From contig JALXCH010000311.1 of assembly GCA_026991005.1 (NCBI GenBank), positions 1-19,020 of the forward strand: a stretch of 19,020 nucleotides of DNA, in the 5' to 3' direction. The translations under genes and the position numbers were made by a program. Each line of letters opens with the position of its first letter. Within the stretch, counting starts at the first letter, position 1. The notes below the pieces were generated by a model. That model was not told where the DNA came from and made no database searches. It saw only the letters and a program-made list of their open reading frames with translations. Origin of the DNA: Calditrichia bacterium. GTDB lineage: Bacteria > Calditrichota > Calditrichia > RBG-13-44-9. Positions 10,701 through 16,238 of the stretch are shown one piece after another.

Positions 10701-10946
10701 GAGCATATTTACTTTCAAATAAACAGAACATTTATCTCTCCTTTTGGTGGTAGTGAGGAATTTAATAGGGCCTACAATTTGTTACTAATGTCGCAATCAT
10801 TTAATCAAAAAGCTTTTAATACTGCTACAAGAACATTCCTTCAAAGTGCGTTTAATCCACCAAATCCACCCAATTATAATCAATTACAACCTATATTAAT
10901 CCAAAATCCACCTATTAGTCGTTTTTATCCTCTAATTAAATTTTAA
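4731..10946 (+). CDS. Secreted Rhs/YD-repeat protein with C-terminal HExxH metallopeptidase toxin tip
   Basis: 2071 residues. Signal peptide 1-26 (cut near TFSQ). Residues ~35-115 are the Rhs N-terminal module typical of FCB bacteria, with ASWIGLGW (95-102). YD-type repeats run from ~850 to ~1730, for example at ~1203-1240 and ~1657-1690. At ~1347-1396 a short beta-rich insert reads SGADVVFKAG then LQPGFHARSGSEF, resembling the '3-coathanger stack' segments of secreted FCB proteins. The Rhs core (~1757-1860) contains YYLKDHLGSTRAVV and ends at DVNGDS, where many relatives have DPxG. The tip, ~1861-2071, is unrelated to the core: H1963-E-L-F-H1967 is a zincin zinc site, and E1983 (16 residues on) could be the third ligand. 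Known family behaviour: the YD repeats form a cocoon holding a toxic tip. The tip and the first ~1.5 kb are AT-richer than the core. Toxin activity is inferred; no sorting domain is present, so the route across the outer membrane is unknown. Confidence 0.9.
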   Translation: MKLKGVLVPRLLSLLFCGIFITYTFSQQPQEEPRRFYEYGMQPEVWHFVGPIPATVDNKGDLNLNIPILKVPGTNGLDFEITFTYKAGILYHQTASWIGLGWNFDPGSITRDVQGNIKFESPCPGVPPTCIYGVDYERLETRFYAPDQYYITLPGKGTFPMGRTTLSSFNDPNGNDYIHPYNGQFGFYIENYKPYKIEYELSSPQDGVWWDDYPGITIKYNHDINEYEQDVKTFIITDDDGIRYIFSKPSLGLYKDYLDPSVPPSEYAYPNVWRIVGIAGPDYSGNLDLLKEDVVPYEDSGLENYIDWIKFEYSSFSGELINSSMLIQNAYLTKIITPTHYAEFILDNRDDIDLKFFPDIESGYNDISSHYKRLKEIRLYTKNGTLVKTVQLIHDYELGESNNDSNNGKLTLKRIVFNSYNYEILPGYDFEYVDYNPSWSYLKEDFYYDGYGYYNDQSDPKFGIDKNPEDAKAWSLKKTTYPSGATEEYEYENDYIDDTGDLTFASLYDPGDGTGFQWRTEYFNFDDVWGPYTYRRQGGIRVTQITRTDGMGNNQVIQYSYGPGHTSCVPPPKMVPWLQWEGSQVIYRNEYVINNRGERGVFYEWVKATYSDGSEVIRYYVPGDQATADYWRQKVLISSFGTYPIWLYHSNNNNFIWGQITKQVINRGDYRETIEYQYDNFYRYIGILFPQHGIQYGETFYIWQYHSFLNQHTTTAEQISQPTTKQQIVVNRTQLPLTRQVKSETTTTGEREVKREFTYAHEIYNQTDGMLERNRLTDMAQIDLYFQDRMDAIPQFILEASDIYTYHQVPKWPNDLETVWKVREHYQLNTEEELTAPPAFNNWNGGNTPDPRWQKKYRIVQYKYGKPIVVEDANGEQLELFYGDNTKNLVNSDTQNDFAHNYLTGVRLNNLEKEFDYDTRFLRMNKYTDESDNVFEHIFDNFGRLTGVKDAYQALTHEYAYEYSRQPGTSFDPANPNFIKKRSYFTGTRYADVYEYYDGSARLIQTVEDTSTTGAGNTGYDYYTAIERDEAGREKKLYKPYKKTAQSGRPAYDPDYPYRDENGNHTGSLTDRFRENHYNSLLDEQLMKVDFPGPKTPSNSNFYDYQYVRAKDELPQIYPPDNLVVWRKVTTTDEVGNQVILFEDEEGRKKLQREFKLNEQGQQITVETYFKYDGRGNIVEVFPPNYFAPPAGSSPDDWKFTYEYNTLGQLIAQTTPDAGTVRYKYDALGNLRFHQDVNQRQRGVVGFTTYDFAGRERVQGEASADFDNLDGTQNYPAFEDDADNWISLNHYDSPTLPNQYPWNLYDYSGITLNNTAGRLTANAYKITGNTRDDLLLEDTTISATNPQTFRVLNNLTTGSNVTIESGADVVFKAGSQIRLQPGFHARSGSEFRARINHDLAPLEDAWQITLFSYNKNGLVEAKYVFTPGLNNPTTYNYQYDRQGKLTHVQVQQGSESFHHWYAYGGRDELQRVYTATTATQPMLADWLQEYNPAGLPVRLAFKETSTDQFMLDIPLQYNIRDWLTDISDVNTQTHPFAAHYDYYADGNIQSATFYNANPPQLPNEKKYRYDYTYDPRKQLLSADYRYYAGGWQNPARFDVTGLQYDGNGNILALERKKENDASIDYLTYQYGNNNRLQSVADAVAPTPEDWDAEDTEFGYDANGNVVSVKENGSYRFRHIQYDPRNLPMFIERSDLSDIIYLYNTGGQRVYKKIGSQNAEHYILDGDQTVAVYENGTVKYWNILANGVVGRRAASGEKFYYLKDHLGSTRAVVNSSGTVVEAHDYYPFGLLMPGRDYQSGSETKEKFMGKEWDEERSAYHLGARPLMAVFGRFPSPDRFADEYPSLSPYQYAANNPINFIDVNGDSIWIVYENEEGNKQRLLYTQGMKYEGSYEEIAKLVATLNKLNKIKSGNTILTTLTGSIANYNLGLSGQYGGVYKPNAVQQGSGGNLNVADPSNLYGLAHELFHGYQHENMDLINSTAFEVGARLFEEHIYFQINRTFISPFGGSEEFNRAYNLLLMSQSFNQKAFNTATRTFLQSAFNPPNPPNYNQLQPILIQNPPISRFYPLIKF
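10101..10149 (+). repeat. 49-bp exact direct repeat, copy 1 (in the Rhs core)
   Basis: Identical to 11647-11695, and extended to 60 bases with one mismatch at 10150/11696. It encodes MPGRDYQSGSETKEKF. A second shared block of 23 bases lies at 10026-10048 and 11551-11573. Both copies are read in the same codon phase. Confidence 0.95.
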
Positions 10947-10957
10947 TCGAGATAGTC

Positions 10958-11344
10958 ATGAAGTATTATTATGTATTAATAACGATATTATTATTGTTAT
11001 TTTCAATGTGTTATAAATATCAAAAGCAGGATGGAATGGAAGACAATCTGAATTCAGATCATGTGACTATAGTTGAACCTGAATTTATTCGGCCCAAGAT
11101 TATTCAACGAGCTCAAGTTATCTATCCGGATTCATTGCGTAAATTAAAAGTTAAGGGAACCGTTTGGGTTGAATGTTTGATAGACACATTCGGAAATATT
11201 GTTGAAGCCATAGTTATTCGATCTGATGATGAGCGATTAAATCCATTCGCCATAAAGACAGCTCTTTCTTACAAATGTTCACCGGCTATGATTAATCGGA
11301 AGAAAATGAAGTGGAAAATTAATTTTCCGATAGAATTTAGATAA
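10958..11344 (+). CDS. Small membrane-anchored TonB C-terminal-like protein; candidate immunity protein
   Basis: 128 residues. The start (MKYYYVLITILLLLFSMC) is a hydrophobic anchor or signal; C18 could be a lipidation site, but the residue before it is Met, which fits a lipobox poorly. Residues ~50-128 resemble the TonB C-terminal domain: YPDSLRKLKVKGTVWVECLI, a DTFGN turn, then SDDERLNPFAIKTAL and a final INFPIEF strand. A real TonB would have a long proline-rich periplasmic spacer; here only ~30 polar residues separate anchor and domain. It starts 11 bases after the Rhs stop codon, the usual place for an immunity gene, and shares the AT-rich composition of the toxin tip. I infer that it protects the producer in the periplasm. 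An alternative is a stray TonB-like protein without an immunity role. Confidence 0.7.
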   Translation: MKYYYVLITILLLLFSMCYKYQKQDGMEDNLNSDHVTIVEPEFIRPKIIQRAQVIYPDSLRKLKVKGTVWVECLIDTFGNIVEAIVIRSDDERLNPFAIKTALSYKCSPAMINRKKMKWKINFPIEFR

Positions 11345-11435
11345 CAATATGGTAAGTTAACAAAAAAATGTTAGTTAAGTACCGTAATATTACATTCAGA
11401 ACGGTAATCAGTCCGTAGCAGTAGTAAAGGATGGA

Positions 11436-11458
11436 ATGGTATCGCAACGCGATACCAT
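11436..11458. repeat. Perfect 23-base palindrome (10-bp stem, 3-base loop)
   Basis: ATGGTATCGC, loop AAC, GCGATACCAT. It lies exactly at the frame break of the orphan Rhs core. There is no T-run after it, so it is not a terminator. Confidence 0.95.
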
Positions 11459-11646
11459 CAGGAGAGTATTGGAATATTCTTGCCAACTGCGTGGTGGGGC
11501 GCTATGAACCAGGCAGTGGGAGTAAATTCTACTATCTTAAGGATCATTTAGGCTCCACCCGGGCGGTGGTAAATTCCTCCGGCACAGTGGTAGAAGCGCA
11601 TGACTATGCCGAAGGCATCCCGTTGGATTACCCCTTTGGACTGCTA

Positions 11647-11695
11647 ATGCCCGGCAGGGATTACCAGAGCGGCAGCGAGACGAAGGAGAAGTTTA
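11647..11695 (+). repeat. 49-bp exact direct repeat, copy 2 (in the orphan Rhs core)
   Basis: Partner of 10101-10149, 1546 bases downstream. Both copies start on a codon boundary of their own Rhs frame (the ATG of MPGRD), so crossing over between them would keep the reading frame. Confidence 0.95.
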
Positions 11696-11844
11696 CGGGG
11701 AAGGAAAGAGACAGCGAGACCGGCTGGGATTGGTTTAATCCGGGACGGTATTATGTTCCTGCACTTGGAAGGTGGATAAGTATTGCTCCATTCTTAGTAA
11801 AAAACTCTCCGAGAAATCGAAATAGAGTAATGAATGTTTTCTGA

Positions 11845-12084
11845 ACCCTCTCACTAAAAATTTTCCAACTATTCAAGGAATCTGCCAAACAGAAGATAGC
11901 AACACTGGTACCCAGAACAACATTTCCTCTATCATCAACCTCAGTTCACACGAAAAAGCGCTCTAATAATGCAATTCTGCTCATTAATTGCCAGGCTTTG
12001 CCCCAATTGGCGGAATGGAACATTCCTCCCCCCACACAAAGCGGATCTTAACTTTTCCCCTCCTCCGGGGTTCATGTAAGTTGA
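11845..12084. other. Convergent intergenic stretch without a gene
   Basis: I see no gene here. A 6-bp hairpin, GGAATG/CATTCC, occurs at 12012-12026 and lacks a T-run. No good terminator for either converging gene is visible. Confidence 0.6.
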
Positions 12085-14298
12085 TTATCGAATCAACACC
12101 ACTTTTTGGGTATATTTTTTCCCATGATAATTAACCACAATCCAGTACACTCCGCTGGCTACGGATTGCCCGAAATGATTCTGCCCATTCCAGAAAACCG
12201 AATGTTCCCCGGCATCCATAATGCGATCGAGCAGTATGTTTATCTCCTGACCTCGCAAATTATACACTACAATCCGCAAATGGCTACTTTCAGGAAGCTG
12301 AAAAGGAATGCGCACTGCCTGGTTAAAAGGATTAGGATAGGCAGGTTTCAAAACAAATTTATCAATTTTGGGAATCCGGATTTGTCTCCGGAGCTGGTAC
12401 TCATGAATTGTTCCATCGAAATCCTGACTGGCCAGCCAATACACATACACTTTTCCGGGTTCTACGTTAACATCGAAAAAAGAATATTCCCTGCCAAAAG
12501 GATCATTTCCGGCACCGGGCAAAGTACCGATTAATTGAGGCACGTTCGAGACAGAGGGTTCTTCCCGATAAATAAGGAACCGATCGTTCTCAAGTTCTGA
12601 AGCGGTTTTCCATTCCAGCCATACCCCACCATTTTTCAGCGACAGCTCAAAAGAAAGCAGGTTAACCGGTAAAGACTGGTCGTTATCCCCACCCGGCGTA
12701 CCATCCTGATTCGCTCCCATCGCCCAATAATCCTGCCCAACAAGCGATCCGTTATTATCCATCATATCCCGATAAAAAAGCTGGTTAGCACTCCATTCCG
12801 TTTTTAACCCCTCGAGATTGTTGAATTGGTCGATTAATTCTTCCCCGCCAGAAGTGTTGTATAATCCAATGCCATCTCGCCCTCCATCAAACAAAAAATT
12901 GGCATCTTCGGCATCGGGATAAAACCCATATTCACTATAAAAGGCATTGCGGTCCCGCGCCAGCACCCAATATTCATGCTCTACAAGCGTACCGGACAAA
13001 TGGTAACTACCCGTGGCACTACTGGCATTATTGTTAAAATATTTAAGTATGTAATTCCCAAGGTTTACCGGCGAATCACTACGGTTGTACAATTCCACAT
13101 AGGAAGCATTTATATTTGATTTACTATTCACCTCACTAATAATCAGGGCATCTGGCCAGGAATAATTAATATTTAACACATTATACCAGACGTTACTTTG
13201 AGAGGAATTTAATCCACACACCAGAATTTCGCTGGAACTATTATGCTGCTGATAGGAGACAGAGACATTGTTAAAATCATCACTACCGTTATCCAGAACC
13301 ACACTCCAATCCCCACTTCCGATGGAAGAAGGGCTGTTTTTAGAGGTAATCGCCCTCTGTATTTTCGAATCCACAGTCGCAAAAATATTCACCTGGTCGT
13401 TAATTTCGTCAATGCACACCGAGGGACGGGTATTAACGGAACCACTACAATAAATAAGGTAATCGCTCCAATTTCCGGTGCTACTGGTTCGTTTAAAAAG
13501 CACAAATGTAGCAGATTCACCGGTACCCAACTTCACCACCGAGAACAAATTTCCATCTATATCGCGTACCATGCTTACGTGATTGTCCGAATGGTAATTC
13601 CCCGGTAGAGTCTCTTCCGTCCAGTTGGAATTCTGAGAGGGATCATCACTATCCGCAATGCGGAAAAAACGATAATCGTTACTGGAATTTTCCGCCACAA
13701 AAATTCCCATATAATTGGTTCCGTTATAATAAAAAGAACTGGCATCCACCAATCCGTCACTTACAGCAGAGGAAGTAGCAATCACATAGGGAGAACTATT
13801 CCAGGTAACGCCCATATCGCTACTGTGGAATACCCGCACTTCATAGTTAATCATATAAGCGATGAATAAATCACCATCCCGGGCCTGCGCCAGGCAAGGA
13901 GGCTCACTTTTCGAAACATCCTGCAAACCACTAATGGTTACCGGAAATCCCGAATCCATTTCCCAAGTATTGTTTTGCCAGGAAAAACGATACAGTTTCT
14001 TCACATATGGAAAAAGAATGAACAATTTTCGATTCAGGGCATCTACCACCATGTCCGGTATTCGCTTACCCTGATTTTCGAGTACCTGAATACTGCTCCA
14101 TTGCGTTCCATCGTATTTCATTAATGTCCAGGCGGGCCCGCTTAATGGCACAATGGAGTACCAATCCCCCTGAAACCATACCATCTTGCTTTCGTTGCTT
14201 CGCACATACTCATTGTGCGAACTGTTGGGAATTGGACTTCCCGTTGCCCCCAACCATATCGGAATTAAAATAAACCAGAACCAGGTTAGTTTTTTCAT
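12085..14298 (-). CDS. Secreted Asp-box/lamin-tail protein with C-terminal sorting domain
   Basis: 737 residues from an ATG with AGGA 7 bases upstream; an in-frame ATG 51 bases earlier (14349) would put a charged tail before the signal peptide and is rejected. Signal peptide ~1-20 (MKKLTWFWFILIPIWLGATG). Residues ~35-380 look like a beta-propeller of the sialidase/BNR type, with one clear Asp-box, SSDMGVTW (159-166). Residues ~383-530 resemble a lamin-tail domain (IISEVNS, YVELYNRSDSPVNLGNYIL). Residues ~543-640 are FnIII-like (LPVNLLSFELSLKNGGVWLEW). Residues ~648-737 are the sorting/FlgD-like domain (PAYPNPFNQAVRIPFQLPE, then GQSVASGVYWIVV), used in FCB bacteria to send proteins to the surface, often by the type IX system. 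No catalytic residues are recognised. The gene converges on the orphan Rhs fragment and is not part of that operon. Substrate and role are unknown. Confidence 0.85.
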   Translation of the reverse strand: MKKLTWFWFILIPIWLGATGSPIPNSSHNEYVRSNESKMVWFQGDWYSIVPLSGPAWTLMKYDGTQWSSIQVLENQGKRIPDMVVDALNRKLFILFPYVKKLYRFSWQNNTWEMDSGFPVTISGLQDVSKSEPPCLAQARDGDLFIAYMINYEVRVFHSSDMGVTWNSSPYVIATSSAVSDGLVDASSFYYNGTNYMGIFVAENSSNDYRFFRIADSDDPSQNSNWTEETLPGNYHSDNHVSMVRDIDGNLFSVVKLGTGESATFVLFKRTSSTGNWSDYLIYCSGSVNTRPSVCIDEINDQVNIFATVDSKIQRAITSKNSPSSIGSGDWSVVLDNGSDDFNNVSVSYQQHNSSSEILVCGLNSSQSNVWYNVLNINYSWPDALIISEVNSKSNINASYVELYNRSDSPVNLGNYILKYFNNNASSATGSYHLSGTLVEHEYWVLARDRNAFYSEYGFYPDAEDANFLFDGGRDGIGLYNTSGGEELIDQFNNLEGLKTEWSANQLFYRDMMDNNGSLVGQDYWAMGANQDGTPGGDNDQSLPVNLLSFELSLKNGGVWLEWKTASELENDRFLIYREEPSVSNVPQLIGTLPGAGNDPFGREYSFFDVNVEPGKVYVYWLASQDFDGTIHEYQLRRQIRIPKIDKFVLKPAYPNPFNQAVRIPFQLPESSHLRIVVYNLRGQEINILLDRIMDAGEHSVFWNGQNHFGQSVASGVYWIVVNYHGKKYTQKVVLIR

Positions 14299-14526
14299 TT
14301 TAGTTTCCTGAAATTTATCCGTTTCTCCTTCACGGGGAAATATACACACATTTTCTTTTAAGAAAAAAGAGCTAAGTCACATTAAAACCTTATATCATAA
14401 ACTACCCAAAAACCTTTCCTTTAAATTCTCCAGCATGTTCAGCTTTAAAATAACTATTTCCAGATAGTTCAGCAAATTTAAGGTACTGTTTTTTTACAGA
14501 ATAAAGTACGTTTTTTAATAATTAGC

Positions 14527-14554
14527 TTGACATTTTTAACTTTTTCTTTGAAAT
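14527..14554 (+). promoter_or_regulatory. Candidate promoter of the DHODH-like gene
   Basis: A perfect -35, TTGACA (14527-14532), lies 16 bases before TGAAAT (14549-14554), a four-of-six -10. Transcription would start near 14562 and give a ~47-base leader. The gene's ribosome site, AAGGAGG (14598-14604), is 4 bases from the ATG, closer than usual. Confidence 0.45.
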
Positions 14555-14608
14555 TCTGAAATAAATTGATGATTTGTGTCAAATACGATAGGTACGTAAG
14601 GAGGCAAA

Positions 14609-15595
14609 ATGGTAGATTTAAGTGTGGATTATCTGGGATTCAGGTTAAAAAATCCTATCATCGTGAGCAGTAGTACTTTAACTCAGAATGTAGATGGAAT
14701 AAGAGAAGCTGAAGAAGCGGGTGCCGCAGCAGTGGTAATGCGTTCCCTGTTTGAGGAAGCCATCCGGGAGGAAATGGGCCAATCAGATGCTGACACCTGG
14801 AGTTCCCATCCGGAGGAATACGAGTACATCATTCATGAATTATCGCTGCAATATGGCGCCAATCATTACCTTGAAATCATAAAAGAGGCCAAAAACAGCG
14901 TTCAAATCCCGGTAATCGCCAGCATCAACTGCCAGACTCCCAAATGGTGGGTAAACTATGCCCGGCAAATTGAAGCAGCGGGTGCCGATGCCATCGAACT
15001 CAATCTTTCTCTGATGCCCATCGATCCCGGAATGACACCCCAGCAAATTGAAGAAGAATTCATCTCCATTGTACGAACCGCCCGGGAAACGGTCAAAATC
15101 CCGTTATCGGTGAAAATTGGTTGCCAATTCACTTCCCTAAGCCGTTTTGCCAACCAAATTTGCGGGGCGGGTGCCTCTGCCCTGGTGCTCTTCAACCGCT
15201 TCTACCAACTGGATATCGACATCGAAGAACTTAAAGTTACGGGACGGAATCCGTACAGCCATCCCGATGAGCTCCACCGCTCCCTGCGCTGGATTTCCGT
15301 GCTTTACAATCGGGTAAATTGCGATCTGGTGGGCAACACCGGCATTCACGATGGAACTGGTTTAATTAAATTTTTGCTGGCGGGAGCTCAAACAGTGGAA
15401 ATTGCCTCCACCATTTATTTAAATGGCTTTACCCGCATCCGGGAAATGTTAAATGAGCTAACGGATTGGATGGAACGCAAAGGCTATTCACGACTTTCCG
15501 ATTTCCGTGGCCTGTTAAGCCTGAGTAAACAAAAAGAACCGGAGTTGTACGAACGATTACAATACATTAAAGCGCTCACCGAATTAACGGAATAA
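14609..15595 (+). CDS. Dihydroorotate dehydrogenase-like flavoprotein of unknown substrate
   Basis: 328 residues forming an FMN-binding TIM barrel of the class 1 PyrD superfamily. Supporting motifs are LGFRLKNPIIVSSS (9-22), IELNLSL (129-135), VKIG (168-171), VGNTGIHDG (241-249, phosphate-binding region) and a GAQTVEIAST turn (259-268). Class 1A PyrD binds orotate with a conserved N-x-S-C-P-N block, whose Cys is the catalytic base, and with a Lys-Ser pair on strand 2. Here the first block reads NLSLMP (132-137), with Leu at the Cys position, and the second reads RS (45-46). So I infer it is not a true dihydroorotate dehydrogenase; databases usually label such proteins 'DHODH-like'. No FeS motif is seen. 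It lies upstream of the ferredoxin-linked oxidoreductase operon but is separated from it by a strong terminator, so it is transcribed alone. Confidence 0.88.
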   Translation: MVDLSVDYLGFRLKNPIIVSSSTLTQNVDGIREAEEAGAAAVVMRSLFEEAIREEMGQSDADTWSSHPEEYEYIIHELSLQYGANHYLEIIKEAKNSVQIPVIASINCQTPKWWVNYARQIEAAGADAIELNLSLMPIDPGMTPQQIEEEFISIVRTARETVKIPLSVKIGCQFTSLSRFANQICGAGASALVLFNRFYQLDIDIEELKVTGRNPYSHPDELHRSLRWISVLYNRVNCDLVGNTGIHDGTGLIKFLLAGAQTVEIASTIYLNGFTRIREMLNELTDWMERKGYSRLSDFRGLLSLSKQKEPELYERLQYIKALTELTE

Positions 15596-15604
15596 ATTCT
15601 AACT

Positions 15605-15641
15605 AATCCCCTCTTCGCCTGGTGCAGAGGGGATTTTTTTT
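15605..15641 (+). terminator. Rho-independent terminator after the DHODH-like gene
   Basis: A 10-bp stem, AATCCCCTCT paired with AGAGGGGATT (15605-15614 and 15626-15635), has an 11-base loop and an eight-base T-run ending at 15641. It sits 9 bases after the stop codon. Confidence 0.93.
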
Positions 15642-15975
15642 GTAATCTGATTAAATTTCGAAGCATTTAAGCACTTTACAATATAAAGCTCAGGGAACGC
15701 ATGCCGATAGTTTACCCTGAGAAAAAACTGCTTTTAAAGGAAATATTTTTTAAAATCCAGAACAAATACAACCTTGCTTTTTAGCAGATATTATTTCGGT
15801 CAAAGGTATCTTATTCATCTTTCTGCAATAAATCCCAGAAAAGGTAGAATTTTATATTTCACTTGATAAAATTTTCCCTTTTTTTTATTTTGAAATTGAA
15901 TATAAGAAAAAGTACATGCATGTTTCATAAAAGGGTATCAAGATATTTACTGAAATTTTAAATGCGAGGTGAAAT
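15642..15975 (+). other. AT-rich gene-free leader before the oxidoreductase operon
   Basis: No gene is seen in these 334 bases. The only candidate signal is the promoter at 15863-15891, listed separately. An ATG at 15962 opens an 89-codon frame that overlaps the ferredoxin gene in another frame; it is not real. Confidence 0.65.
15863..15891 (+). promoter_or_regulatory. Candidate promoter of the 2-oxoacid oxidoreductase operon
   Basis: TTGATA (15863-15868, five of six) is followed after 17 bases by TATTTT (15886-15891, four of six). It would give a ~75-base leader. The region is T-rich, so the -10 match is weak evidence. Confidence 0.35.
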
Positions 15976-16236
15976 ATGGGTGGTAAAGTCCTTGATAAAA
16001 ATTGGGTTGTTATTAACCCGGAACTATGTAAAGGGTGTGGTATTTGTATCGATGCCTGCCCCCAGGACGTTCTTAAATTTCACGAAAAATTTAATTCCAA
16101 AGGGTATCATTACGCCTATTACATTGGTGAAGGCTGTACTGCCTGTAACGTTTGTTTTTATGCCTGCCCCGAACCCGAAGCGATTGCAGTTTACAAGAAG
16201 GGGCATGTGCTGGAAGAAACTGAGGAGGTAATTTGA
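15976..16236 (+). CDS. korD: 2-oxoacid:ferredoxin oxidoreductase, ferredoxin-like delta subunit
   Basis: 86 residues with two [4Fe-4S] motifs: C18, C21, C24, C28 ([12 protein letters not shown]) and C54, C57, C60, C64 ([12 protein letters not shown]). It relays electrons from the catalytic subunits to an external ferredoxin. GAGGTG (15966-15971) lies 4 bases before the ATG, which fixes this start over the out-of-frame ATG at 15962. The stop codon is followed 2 bases later by the alpha-subunit ATG, so the two are translationally coupled. First gene of a three-gene operon. The symbol is by family; the same gene is named vorD or porD in enzymes of other substrate class. Confidence 0.93.
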   Translation: MGGKVLDKNWVVINPELCKGCGICIDACPQDVLKFHEKFNSKGYHYAYYIGEGCTACNVCFYACPEPEAIAVYKKGHVLEETEEVI

Positions 16237-16238
16237 CG

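Larger units (their letters stand above)
11388..11844 (+). pseudogene. Orphan Rhs core fragment, frameshifted and truncated
   Basis: Two frames together match the core of the upstream Rhs gene. From 11388 to 11441 one frame reads YYIQNGNQSVAVVKDGMV, matching HYILDGDQTVAVYENGTV of the intact protein. From 11464 the match continues one frame over (EYWNILANCVVGR, then YYLKDHLGSTRAVVNSSG). The 22 bases between (11442-11463) supply most of a perfect palindrome and shift the frame. A seven-residue insert (AEGIPLD) follows HDY. The fragment keeps a more canonical core than the intact gene (GKERDSETGWDWFNPGRYYV, PALGRWIS), then loses homology near 11783 and stops at 11844 without the NNP or DPxG motifs or a toxin tip. 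An open frame from the ATG at 11431 exists, but it starts inside the homology and lacks a convincing ribosome site. Probably a displaced tip cassette remnant. Confidence 0.85.

Noticed and set aside
12012..12026. GGAATG/CATTCC hairpin as a terminator
   Set aside because: The stem is only 6 bp and no T-run follows on either strand.
12050..12075. CCCC/GGGG hairpin as terminator of the lamin-tail gene
   Set aside because: Four-pair stem with no T-run in the minus-strand direction.
12106..12534. 142-codon plus-strand frame opposite the sorting domain
   Set aside because: Shadow of the minus-strand gene, whose C-terminal domain is clearly conserved.
15962..16231. 89-codon frame starting before the ferredoxin gene
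   Set aside because: It overlaps the ferredoxin gene in another frame; the cysteine motifs and GAGGTG site belong to the frame starting at 15976.
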